From Fischerella sp. JS2 (lineage in GTDB: Bacteria > Cyanobacteriota > Cyanobacteriia > Cyanobacteriales > Nostocaceae), in NCBI RefSeq assembly GCF_032393985.1, contig NZ_CP135918.1:3472001-3536000 (forward strand): DNA of 64,000 nt, written 5' to 3'. Every line of letters starts with the position of its first letter. Position 1 is the stretch's first letter. Below, one piece after another: positions 36,618 to 45,260 of this stretch. Both the position numbers and the translations under genes were made by a program. The notes under the pieces were generated by a model. That model ran no database searches, was not told the origin of the DNA, and saw only the letters and a list, made by a program, of their open reading frames with translations.

Positions 36618-38912
36618 GTGAATGACACTAGTTTGCATAGAGGGAAACTGGTTTTAATTTCCCAAAAAGACACGGCTAATATTCAACAAATATCTAAGAT
36701 TTTGTTTCGTAGACGCTTCTTGATTTTGGGAATTTCCTGTGTTGTGATATCAATTGCAGGTTTATTGGCTTGGAAAGCAAAACCTACATACCAAAGCTCT
36801 ATGCAGTTACTTGTTAGTTCTGATATAGCTGAAGATGAAACAGCAAGTAATATCTCAAAAAATCCAAATCAAAACTTAATTGAATCTACATTCAAAGGTG
36901 TAGAATATAATCATCACTTTGGTTTGATACTTAGCTCAAAACTGATCCAAAAAGCTGTAGATTCATTGCGTTCTGAGTATCCTGAACTAACAGTTGAAGA
37001 TATCAAAGGTAATCATAAAACTCCCCAAAAAGGACTTTTAGCCATCACTATTATCGATACTGGAGGAGCTAATCAAGTCTTTGGACAAGTATTTGAGCTT
37101 TCTTTTGAGAGTAATGATCCAATAAAAGCACAGAAAGTTCTACAAGCTCTCCAAAAGGTATACAAAGATTATGAGCTTAAACAACGAAAACAGCGCCTTG
37201 ATCAAGCACTAAATTTTGTAAATGCTCGCCTTACTAAAATTAAACAGGAAGTCAAGCAAGCTGAGGGCAATCTGGAAAAGTTTCGCAAAAAGTACAACTT
37301 AATCGACCCAGAAGTACAAGGTAAAATTCTGCTAGAAACGCTTGCAGATATAAAAAAACAATTACAAACCACTCGCGCTCAATTGCAAGATGTCCAAGCG
37401 CGCCACAAAAATCTGCAAAAGGAAATAGCTTATTCTCCCCAAAATCTAGCTCTTACCTCAAGTCTGAATCAGCCGAACCGTTACCAAACACTACTTGATG
37501 AAATTCAAAAAACAGAACTGTCTTTAGCTGAGGAACGTCAACGCTATACAGATGACTCTCCCAAAATCAAAGACTTGATTCAGCAGCACCAAAGCCAACT
37601 AGAGTTATTACAAAAAGAAATTGAGCGATCGCTCACTACCAAAGACTCGCCCAAGCAAGCAACGGACACAAACTCGACCGAACTGAGTAAGTGGGAAGCA
37701 CTCCAGCAAGCATTGGCAGAAAAACTATCTCCCGCAGCCAACCCAGAACAACAGCAATTAATCCCACAATTGCTAACACAAGTAGATCAAAAGCTGATGC
37801 AACAATTAATCGAGGTACAGACAACGGCTGAGGGACTACGTGCCAGTGAACAGAGTTTGGTGGAATCAGAAAAGCAAATTCGCTCAGAACTCAGCAAGTA
37901 TCCCAGCCTGATCTCCGAGTACAATCGTTTGTTACCTGAAGTGCAAGCAACTCGCAAAAAACTTGAGCAAATGACAGCAGCGCAACAGGCTTTAGGATTA
38001 AGAATTGCTCAAACAGGCTCTGACTTGCAAGTATTGGAAGAACCCCAACGCGGAACTTATTTAGGCAGCAACAGCTTATTCTTCCTCTTGGGAGGATTAA
38101 TCATTGCACCTTTATTGAGTGTCGGAACAGCCGTAATCCGGGAACTATTTGACGATGTGATTTCTTCTCCCTCAGAATTACAAAAGCTAACAAATCTGCG
38201 ATTACTGGCAACAGTTCCAAAACTGAGCAAACCTCGTCGTTACAAACAGCTTTTACACTTGCCTAAGATGTGGCACTCTCACAAAGATAAAAACACATCT
38301 GAAGGCAAAACTCTACCTGTCTATGCTACTTGGCCATCTCACGAAAAGTTGGATATAGCTTATCAAAACCTACAAATCATCACACCTTCTTCTAAATGTG
38401 TGATGTTGACATCCGCACAACCAAAAGAAGGCAAGACGAGCATCGCTTTGGGACTAGCGGTAAGTGCTGCTCGTATGCATAAACGGGTGTTATTGATTGA
38501 TGCCAATCTGCGAGAACCGAGTCTGCACAAAACCTTGGAACTTGGCAACGATTGGGGACTATCTCTGTTGTTGGTTGATGAAAGCAATACCTCTGATCAA
38601 GATTACATTCAACCAGTTCATCCCTCGATTGATGTTTTAACAGCAGGTTCCCCAACCGAAGATGCAGTCAAATTGCTCAGTTCTGCACGTATGAAGGAAC
38701 TACTGGAATCATTTGAGCAGACTTACGACTTAGTGTTAATCGATGCTCCTGCGATTCTCAAGACAGTTGATGCCAGAATTTTAGCAACCTTGTGCGATCG
38801 CATCATTATAGTGTCTCGTCTTAGTAAAATTACTCAAGCTGATGTAATTCAAGTAACAGACATTTTGAAAAACTTGAATGTAGTTGGCATTATTGCAAAT
38901 ACTGCTCAGTGA
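36618..38912 (+). CDS. Wzc-like polysaccharide co-polymerase / BY-kinase
   Basis: The 764-residue protein has an N-terminal Wzz domain between two membrane helices (about 34-52 and 490-510), a long periplasmic coiled coil (about 190-470) and a C-terminal BY-kinase-type ATPase. That has Walker A AQPKEGKTS with Lys606 and Walker A' VLLIDANLREPS. It should control chain length and export of a capsular or exopolysaccharide. The usual C-terminal tyrosine cluster is absent: the protein ends at NVVGIIANTAQ. It may therefore lack autophosphorylation control. It starts with GTG at 36618. No other polysaccharide gene adjoins it. Confidence 0.9.
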   Translation: MNDTSLHRGKLVLISQKDTANIQQISKILFRRRFLILGISCVVISIAGLLAWKAKPTYQSSMQLLVSSDIAEDETASNISKNPNQNLIESTFKGVEYNHHFGLILSSKLIQKAVDSLRSEYPELTVEDIKGNHKTPQKGLLAITIIDTGGANQVFGQVFELSFESNDPIKAQKVLQALQKVYKDYELKQRKQRLDQALNFVNARLTKIKQEVKQAEGNLEKFRKKYNLIDPEVQGKILLETLADIKKQLQTTRAQLQDVQARHKNLQKEIAYSPQNLALTSSLNQPNRYQTLLDEIQKTELSLAEERQRYTDDSPKIKDLIQQHQSQLELLQKEIERSLTTKDSPKQATDTNSTELSKWEALQQALAEKLSPAANPEQQQLIPQLLTQVDQKLMQQLIEVQTTAEGLRASEQSLVESEKQIRSELSKYPSLISEYNRLLPEVQATRKKLEQMTAAQQALGLRIAQTGSDLQVLEEPQRGTYLGSNSLFFLLGGLIIAPLLSVGTAVIRELFDDVISSPSELQKLTNLRLLATVPKLSKPRRYKQLLHLPKMWHSHKDKNTSEGKTLPVYATWPSHEKLDIAYQNLQIITPSSKCVMLTSAQPKEGKTSIALGLAVSAARMHKRVLLIDANLREPSLHKTLELGNDWGLSLLLVDESNTSDQDYIQPVHPSIDVLTAGSPTEDAVKLLSSARMKELLESFEQTYDLVLIDAPAILKTVDARILATLCDRIIIVSRLSKITQADVIQVTDILKNLNVVGIIANTAQ

Positions 38913-39070
38913 AACAACTGGGAACACGGGGGACAAGGGAGAAAATCTCACTCCTCACACTCCCCACCTCCCCACACTCCACCCTGCGGGAAGTCGCTTG
39001 CGCGTCTACACACTCCACCCTACGGGAAGCCACTTGCGTGTCTACACACTCCCCACCTCCCCGATCTCTT
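38913..39070. repeat. CTCCCC and GCGTCTACAC dispersed repeats
   Basis: Two direct copies of CACTCCACCCTGCGGGAAG / CACTCCACCCTACGGGAAG followed by CGCGTCTACACACTC lie at about 38976-39048, within a CTCCCC-rich tract. It separates convergent genes. Confidence 0.75.
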
Positions 39071-40330
39071 TCACATTTTCAGGGGAAATTCTATTTGAAA
39101 GGTTGAACCTTGAGCAAGCACGCTCTTGACAGAGATTTGTCCGTGGTGTGCTTGCACAATTTGTTGAGCGATCGCCAACCCAAGTCCGAAGCCACCGGTT
39201 TGGCGAGAGCGAACGGTGTCTACGCGATAAAAACGATCAAAGATATAAGGCAAATCGCTAGCGGGAATGCCAATACCGTTATCTTCCACCTGAATCACAG
39301 CGCGGTGGGACTGGGTGAAAAGACGTAACTGTACCTTACCTTGTGTTGGAGTGTATTTCAAAGTATTACTCAGGAGATTGATTATGGCTTGTTTAAGCAA
39401 GTTAGGATCAGCGTGTAAAATCACAGGTTGCTCTGGAATTTGCGTGCTGAAATTTAAACTTTGAGCAGCAGCTTGGGCGGCAAACTCCACAGCAAGCGAT
39501 CGCAAAAGTTCGCTCAAATCAATCGGTTTTAATATAGTTTCTGCTAATGGCCCATCATGGCGTGAAAGGAAGAGCAGATTATTGATCAGCGTACTCATAG
39601 ACTTGGCAGTTTCTACAATCTTTTGCAACCGCAGTCGTTGTTCCACAGGATCTTCGGGTGGTATTAAGGCAACTTGAGCATTACTTAATACCGTTGCTAC
39701 AGGTGTGCGTAGTTCATGGGAAGCATCGGCTGTAAATCGCTGTAATTGCTGATAGGCCCGGCGAGTTGGGCGCATTGCCAATCCTCCTAAAAACCAACCT
39801 GTAATCCCAATCACGCCAAAAGTGAAGGGAACACCCAAAGCTAAAAACAAGCGGGCTTGATTCAATCTGCTGCGTAGAGATTCCAAGCTAGCTGCTGCTT
39901 GGAAGTAGCCAATCAGCTCTTTATTTTGCAAAACGGGGATAGTAATTTGGCGAACCCAAAAGGTCTCAGTGTATTCTATGCCAGATCGCTCTTGCAAAGT
40001 TTGAAATCCTGGTTCTGCGGTCAACTGTTTCGTACCCAATGAACCAATGTACTGTACAAGTTGCTTGTCAGCGTTGTACCATCGGGCGTACAGCAGTCCT
40101 CCATTTAATGACACGTCTTTCTCTACAGGAGTGCGATCGCGTTGATTTTGATCAAGGGTGTATTGGATTTTACTAGCAAAAGTTTTACTTTGAGCAAACA
40201 GTTCCTCATCAAAAAAGCGCAACTGATCTTCTACATTTAGACAGTAGCCTACTCCTGCAAAGACAAACAGAATTCCACCCATCGATAAAGCAAACCAGTG
40301 AGCAAGATTACGGCGACTACGATCAAACAT
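39071..40330 (-). CDS. Sensor histidine kinase (OmpR-type)
   Basis: The 419-residue protein has two membrane helices (about 12-32 and 160-180) around a short periplasmic region, then HisKA ([13 protein letters not shown], phospho-His) and HATPase_c (N box [12 protein letters not shown]1 [10 protein letters not shown]2 [10 protein letters not shown]). I use the ATG at 40330; the frame extends upstream to a GTG at 40429 that adds unlikely sequence. Its cognate regulator is probably the OmpR-type gene at 41226, but a toxin-antitoxin pair sits between them. The stimulus is unknown. Confidence 0.9.
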   Translation of the reverse strand: MFDRSRRNLAHWFALSMGGILFVFAGVGYCLNVEDQLRFFDEELFAQSKTFASKIQYTLDQNQRDRTPVEKDVSLNGGLLYARWYNADKQLVQYIGSLGTKQLTAEPGFQTLQERSGIEYTETFWVRQITIPVLQNKELIGYFQAAASLESLRSRLNQARLFLALGVPFTFGVIGITGWFLGGLAMRPTRRAYQQLQRFTADASHELRTPVATVLSNAQVALIPPEDPVEQRLRLQKIVETAKSMSTLINNLLFLSRHDGPLAETILKPIDLSELLRSLAVEFAAQAAAQSLNFSTQIPEQPVILHADPNLLKQAIINLLSNTLKYTPTQGKVQLRLFTQSHRAVIQVEDNGIGIPASDLPYIFDRFYRVDTVRSRQTGGFGLGLAIAQQIVQAHHGQISVKSVLAQGSTFQIEFPLKM

Positions 40331-40448
40331 TTTGTCAGAAAAGTCCACTCTTATACTTACAACATTAGACAAATTCGTAAGGATTTTAAATTCCCAAATA
40401 CTCTGCGTCCCTGGTGCGCTTACAACCAAGATTCAACGGACAATGTTC

Positions 40449-40859
40449 TTACTTGTTGAATCCTCCTAAAGTGTCAGTTGATACAACAGTAAGGCTGTAT
40501 TGTAGGGCTACAGCAGCAATCCAAAGATCATTTTCATCAAAGCCTAAATTAGTTATTTTAGTTTTCCGTCGCTTGCTTTTCTCTTTGGGTGCAAATTGAT
40601 TAAATAAAGCGGCTTTGAGTTTTCCGTAAATAATAGCAGTAAATCTATCAATGTTGTGAATGTATATACCCGTTAGAAAAAGGTGAATAAGAGCTAAGTT
40701 ATCTTCTCTGCGTTGAGAACGTTCTGCCATATCTATCAGTTCTCCTTGAACAATGACGCAGGTTGTAACCACAGAATTTTCCACTTCAGCGAGGCGACGA
40801 AGCAGATTGACATCACTAAGAATTGTAAGGCTACAGTGATTTGTATCTAATAGGTACAT
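40449..40859 (-). CDS. PIN-domain toxin (VapC-like)
   Basis: The 136-residue PIN protein has the acidic nuclease residues Asp5 (YLLDTN), Glu40 (VQGELID), Asp111 (ENDLWIAA) and Asp129 (VSTDT). It should be an endoribonuclease that blocks translation when freed. Its start overlaps the stop of the upstream antitoxin gene by one base (TAATG at 40861-40857), typical of toxin-antitoxin coupling. The pair sits between a response regulator gene and its likely kinase gene on the same strand. Confidence 0.85.
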   Translation of the reverse strand: MYLLDTNHCSLTILSDVNLLRRLAEVENSVVTTCVIVQGELIDMAERSQRREDNLALIHLFLTGIYIHNIDRFTAIIYGKLKAALFNQFAPKEKSKRRKTKITNLGFDENDLWIAAVALQYSLTVVSTDTLGGFNK

Positions 40860-41143
40860 TATTCAAAGGGGTTATCATCAAATTTGGCTTTCCCACGAGT
40901 AGCGTAAACTAGCTGGAGATACTCTTGTAAATCATCACCTGACCATTTACCAATGGTTTTTAAGTGTTCTAGCAATGAGCGACCTGTGGAATTTACTAGA
41001 GTGTCAGTAATAGATTCTGCTTCCAAAAAAGTACGTGTTTGGGTTTCCTTTGTTTTCAGAAAGCGTAAAAAATCTAGCGTTTCTGCCAGAATGGTATCTG
41101 GGGTGGATTCAATTTCTTGGAGAAGCTGTTGTTTGATAGTCAT
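40859..41143 (-). CDS. Antitoxin of PIN-toxin pair
   Basis: The 94-residue protein begins TIKQQLLQEIESTPDTILAE and continues TLDFLRFLKTKE, the N-terminal pattern of DUF2281-like antitoxins found beside cyanobacterial PIN toxins. The remainder is helical and may wrap the toxin. It precedes the toxin gene with a one-base overlap and would be expected to neutralise the toxin and repress the pair. Assignment rests on the arrangement and the N-terminal pattern. Confidence 0.75.
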   Translation of the reverse strand: MTIKQQLLQEIESTPDTILAETLDFLRFLKTKETQTRTFLEAESITDTLVNSTGRSLLEHLKTIGKWSGDDLQEYLQLVYATRGKAKFDDNPFE

Positions 41144-41225
41144 AGTAGGTATCTCCTCTACTGGATGAAAAATTCAAGAATAACTGCATCAATACTAGCG
41201 GTTCTTAAATTTGGCGAAAGTATTG

Positions 41226-41903
41226 TTATGAGTTCGGCGGATTCAACCGATAGCCTACCCGATGCACAGTTTCGATCCAATCTCTGGCCCCAATGATTTG
41301 CAGACGTTGACGCAAGCGCCGCACCAAAGTTGTAACTGCATTACTTTCGGGTTCTTCTCCACAACTCCATAAGGCTTGCTCAATCTGATCATGAGATAAA
41401 ACTTGACGGGGATGACGCATCAAATATTCCATCAATTGGAACTCCCGGCTAGAAAGTTGAGTTGTGACTGAATCAAGCTCGATAGTTAAATTAGCTAAAT
41501 GCAACTGCAAATCACCTAAGCTGAGTACATCTCCTTGCCACATTGGCGATCGCCTTCCCAATGCCCGCACCCGCGCCAACAACTCTAACACATCCACTGG
41601 CTTGACTAAGTAATCATCTGCTCCCGCATCCAAACCCATCACCTTATCTGAAACCGTATCTTTTGCAGTCAGTATTAGCACTGGAGCCACTTTACCCGCC
41701 CGTCGATATGACTGACACAATTCCACTCCACTCACCTTAGGTAACATCCAATCTAGAATCAGTAAGTCATAATCTTTGTGAAAAGCAAACCATTGTGCTG
41801 TTTCTCCATCTTCGATCGCATCTACTGTATGCCCCACTTTTAATAATGCTGCCCGCAGAGGTTCCAACTGGGCTGGGTCGTCTTCAACTAGTAAGATCAA
41901 CAT
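41226..41903 (-). CDS. OmpR-family response regulator
   Basis: The 225-residue protein has a receiver domain (LILLVEDDPAQ; phospho-Asp in LLILDWMLPKVSG; Lys in LVKPVD) and a winged-helix DNA-binding domain (LSSREFQLMEYLMRHPRQVLS ... VHRVGYRL). It is an OmpR/PhoB-type transcription factor. The kinase partner is probably the gene at 39071. It is divergent from a small membrane protein gene at 42004 with a 100-base shared promoter region, which is a plausible target. Confidence 0.92.
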   Translation of the reverse strand: MLILLVEDDPAQLEPLRAALLKVGHTVDAIEDGETAQWFAFHKDYDLLILDWMLPKVSGVELCQSYRRAGKVAPVLILTAKDTVSDKVMGLDAGADDYLVKPVDVLELLARVRALGRRSPMWQGDVLSLGDLQLHLANLTIELDSVTTQLSSREFQLMEYLMRHPRQVLSHDQIEQALWSCGEEPESNAVTTLVRRLRQRLQIIGARDWIETVHRVGYRLNPPNS

Positions 41904-42003
41904 CCCATTTGTTCAGCTTGGTGTAATTTTCACTTCTTAGTTCTAAGGTTAAGCTAAAACAGTGACATAAAAGTGACGTTCAGCAATTAACCCTATCCCT
42001 TCC

Positions 42004-42381
42004 ATGCGTCAATTGCAAATTTTTCCAGTTTTACGAACATTAGGGTTTGTGTTTTGGTTATCCTTGCCTTTGATTGGGCTGGTTTTTTGGCTGGGAAGTG
42101 GTTTAGTGGGAGATCAAATCCTGAGTCGTGGCTACAGCCACAAAAAATATCTGCTAGCGGATACACAATTGACACGGCAGCTCATGAAAAAGATAGTAGC
42201 TATAGAGGTGAAAGTTCTTGCACAAGAAGGGATTTCGTTAGTGAATGTGAAAACAAATCACTCACCTCTCAAAAAGATGACGTTTGAGTTCCCAATCACC
42301 GAACCCGATCAACTTGAAGCCAACCTCAGTCGCGAGTTGGGCTTATCGCGGGAGCGAGTCAGAGAACTAATTCGCTATTAA
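42004..42381 (+). CDS. Small membrane protein, hypothetical
   Basis: The 125-residue protein has one or two N-terminal hydrophobic segments (about 14-40, VFWLSLPLIGLVFWLGSGLV) and a soluble C-terminal part ending EANLSRELGLSRERVRELIRY. I do not recognise the family. It is divergent from the OmpR-type regulator and separated by 100 bases, so it may be its target or an accessory membrane protein of that signalling system. Confidence 0.6.
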   Translation: MRQLQIFPVLRTLGFVFWLSLPLIGLVFWLGSGLVGDQILSRGYSHKKYLLADTQLTRQLMKKIVAIEVKVLAQEGISLVNVKTNHSPLKKMTFEFPITEPDQLEANLSRELGLSRERVRELIRY

Positions 42382-42961
42382 CTTGGTAACGCACCCCAAT
42401 CGGTGATCGCGGCTCTAAAATCTACTACCGCAAAAAATCTTAATACATACGGATAATCTATCTGTGTCTATCGGTGTCCATCGGTGTGTATCTGTGGTCG
42501 ATTTATAAAACATGATCTTGGTCACAGCTTGAATTCACATCGGGCATTATTTTTGCCCAAAAGACACATTTGCCGGGGAGACAAGGAAGACAAAGGGGCG
42601 ATCGCATTCTTGCTCAGGTGTGCATATAACTTATTTTTTACTGATGAAATTAGCATCAGGATTCCAGAAAATGGGATAAAAATTCTATTAGAAACTCCAC
42701 TGAAAAATTTTGTTGCCTTCTTCAGAAACTAACCTGTAGATGGAGGTATAAATAGAGCTTTTGCACAAATATTTTCCGCCGTAACAGAGGAATGGAGGGG
42801 GTTTTGAAGATTTATGCAAGAGGTTTAATATGGATGTTATTTAACTCTCAAAAGTTGAGAAAAAAGACTACAACTTCATAATAGGAGCAAATTTGAACTT
42901 TTCACAAAGAGCAACGATACACTTGTAGAATATTGTCTAAATTTTATATGCTCTGTTTAAC
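42382..42961. other. Intergenic region with repeats
   Basis: Positions about 42446-42506 hold an inverted copy of the CACAGATG family (ATCTGTGTCTATCGGTGTCCATCGG). ATGCAAGAGGTTTAAT at 42815-42830 is the exact reverse complement of a 16-base motif near 31565. A short open frame at 42484-42732 overlaps the repeat and is not supported. Confidence 0.65.
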
Positions 42962-43882
42962 ATGCCTTATCTGACATCAGCTAGTGCCATTTGTTCTCAG
43001 ATTGCTGAATTTACTCAAAGCTCTACTTTATGGATAGATACAGAAGTGGCTGATTATAAAAGTAAGAATCCCAGATTGTCGCTGATTCAGGTACTAGATG
43101 ATCCCACAGATATGAGTGGCGATCGCATTTATATTTTAGATGTATTAGATTTGCCGGATCTTGTAGCTGATTTCATTGCTCAAATCATGATGAATCCTAC
43201 AATTGAAAAGGTCTTTCACAATGCCAGCTACGATTTGAAGTTTTTAGGTAACAAAAAAGCCAAAAATGTCACTTGTACTCTAGACATGGCAAAAAAAATT
43301 CCTTACTATATCCTGCCATTACCTAACTATCGGCTTCAAACTCTAGCTGACAAACTATGTAAATTCTTACATGTTGACAAACAAGAACAAACAAGCGATT
43401 GGGGACAAAGACCTCTAACTGAAGAACAAATAGAATATGCTTACCTAGATTGTATTTATCTCGCTCAGGTACATGCACGGCTAATAGAATTGAACCAAAA
43501 AAATAATCCTGACCCTGAAACAGAAGACTTAATGGCACTAGCAAAAAAATACCAAGAAGTTGAACAAACTTGGAAAATAGTTAAATCAGAGTACGAACAT
43601 TTACAAGAGCGAATCAAAAAAGCTATGCAAGCTCAAAATTTAGCTGAAACTTCTGATTTTAAGTTAAATAGTTATGAACGCACAACAGTAAAAGTTGCCT
43701 TAACAGAGTTAGCTAGATTAATACAAATTAAAGATATTGAACTAGATTTACCAATTATATTGACTCAGAAAATGCAAAAAGATTTGGGAGAAAATCTGGA
43801 ACAATTATCGGTAGAGGTAGAGAAAAATCAATATTGGCGCTTGACAGCTAAAAATGAAGAAGATACCGATAAAGATGAGTAA
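42962..43882 (+). CDS. Ribonuclease D-like 3'-5' exonuclease
   Basis: The 306-residue protein has the DEDDy exonuclease pattern: Asp26 and Glu28 in LWIDTEVADY, an Asp in FHNASYDLKFL, and YAYLDCIYL as the YxxxD motif. Such enzymes trim the 3' ends of tRNA and other structured RNAs. The C-terminal 100 residues are helical and do not clearly form the HRDC domain of classical RNase D. It stands alone. Confidence 0.9.
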   Translation: MPYLTSASAICSQIAEFTQSSTLWIDTEVADYKSKNPRLSLIQVLDDPTDMSGDRIYILDVLDLPDLVADFIAQIMMNPTIEKVFHNASYDLKFLGNKKAKNVTCTLDMAKKIPYYILPLPNYRLQTLADKLCKFLHVDKQEQTSDWGQRPLTEEQIEYAYLDCIYLAQVHARLIELNQKNNPDPETEDLMALAKKYQEVEQTWKIVKSEYEHLQERIKKAMQAQNLAETSDFKLNSYERTTVKVALTELARLIQIKDIELDLPIILTQKMQKDLGENLEQLSVEVEKNQYWRLTAKNEEDTDKDE

Positions 43883-44110
43883 ATTGTGTATTATTGTAAT
43901 TTTTTTTAATTTACAGAGTTTTTAGTAACTAATCACAAAGCACACCAAGTCTATATACAAACGATATTGGGTGATTTTTGAAACATAATCTTAGTATTGC
44001 TTGATGAATGATATGTTTTTTAGTTTTTATAGTTAAATATAAACAACAATGGAAAATTATAGAGCTAATCAGCACAATATTTAGGAACATCTACCTATTT
44101 ATAAATACTT

Positions 44111-44947
44111 ATGAAAGTGTGGTTAGAGGAGCAAAAATTGACAAGAGTAACAGTTAGCATAGCTATGCTGATCGCGTTTGTAGCCGTTGCAATTGTTTCT
44201 TGTGCGAGGAGTAATGAGGTATTAGTAACAGAAATTGGTGTCAGTCCTCCCAAAAGTCCAACATCTAAACCATCAAAAGCAGAAGATTTTTACACTCAAG
44301 GTCAGTATAGGCATATCAAAGGCGATCCTCAAGGTGCGATCGCAGCTTACACAGAAGCGATCAAGCTTAATCCCCAGTATGCCCAAGCTTACAATGGTCG
44401 GGGACTTGTTCATTTTGATCTGGGAGATAAAGAAAAGGCGATCGCCGATTACAGCCAAGCGATTCGGCTGTTTCTCAACTATGCCGAAGCCTACAACAAC
44501 CGAGGTAATGCGCGGGCCTCTACAGGAGATCTCAACGGGGCAATCTTAGACTATAACGAAGCCATTCGTATTGCTCCCAACTATGCTGAAGCCTACAATA
44601 ACAGAGGTAATGCTTACGCTGCCTTGGGCAAAAGAAAAGAAGCGATCGCAGATTATGATCAAGCTATTCGCCTCAATCCTAAGTATGCTGTTGCTTACAA
44701 TAACCGAGGCAATGCCTATTCTGCTCAAGGCGATAAACAGAGGGCAATTAATGATTTTGATCAAGCTATTCGCCTCAATCCCAATTTTGCCGCAGCCTAC
44801 AATAATCGCGGTAATACCCGCGCCGCTATAGGAGATAAACAAGGAGCAATTTCTGACCTACAACAAGCCGCCAAGATTTTTCAAAAACAAAAGAATACAG
44901 AACTGTATCAGCAAGTAATGCAAAATATCAACGATCTTCAGCGTTAG
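44111..44947 (+). CDS. TPR lipoprotein
   Basis: The 278-residue protein has an N-terminal signal segment ending in a likely lipobox (AIVSCA, Cys at about 36) and then five to six TPR repeats (about 62-265) with highly similar units such as NYAEAYNNRGNA and GDKQGAISD. The near-identity of neighbouring repeats at DNA level suggests recent repeat expansion. It is probably a membrane-anchored scaffold facing the periplasm. Partners are unknown. Confidence 0.82.
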   Translation: MKVWLEEQKLTRVTVSIAMLIAFVAVAIVSCARSNEVLVTEIGVSPPKSPTSKPSKAEDFYTQGQYRHIKGDPQGAIAAYTEAIKLNPQYAQAYNGRGLVHFDLGDKEKAIADYSQAIRLFLNYAEAYNNRGNARASTGDLNGAILDYNEAIRIAPNYAEAYNNRGNAYAALGKRKEAIADYDQAIRLNPKYAVAYNNRGNAYSAQGDKQRAINDFDQAIRLNPNFAAAYNNRGNTRAAIGDKQGAISDLQQAAKIFQKQKNTELYQQVMQNINDLQR

Positions 44948-44996
44948 ACCATTTCTGTAGAATAATTATTTCCTAAGCGTTTAACAAGTCATTATT

Positions 44997-45260
44997 ATGA
45001 ACCAAAATAAACGTCAGGCTTACTGGCGTGCCAACACGGCTTTAATTAGAAATCTTCTCCTGGTTTGGGCTTTGGTATCTATTGGTTGCAGTATTCTGCT
45101 GGTGCAGCCATTGAACAATTTACGTTTAGGTGGTCTACCTGTCGGCTTTTGGATGGCACAGCAAGGTGCAATTTTTATCTTTGTGGTGCTAATCTTTGTC
45201 TACGCCGTGCAGATGGATAAGCTTGATCGCCAATACGGTATCAAAAGGGGAGGTAAATAA
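44997..45260 (+). CDS. DUF4212 small symporter subunit
   Basis: The 87-residue protein has two membrane helices (about 20-40 and 53-75) and a YWRANTALIRNLLLVWALVS start, which is diagnostic of DUF4212. Such proteins are encoded next to sodium:solute symporters and are thought to be small subunits. Its stop overlaps the start of the symporter gene by one base (TAATG at 45258-45262). Confidence 0.9.
   Translation: MNQNKRQAYWRANTALIRNLLLVWALVSIGCSILLVQPLNNLRLGGLPVGFWMAQQGAIFIFVVLIFVYAVQMDKLDRQYGIKRGGK

Noticed and set aside
42484-42732. 82-codon frame
   Set aside because: It starts in a dispersed repeat and shows no protein-like features.
44300-44850. Overlapping frames within the TPR gene
   Set aside because: They are shadows of the DNA-level TPR repeats.
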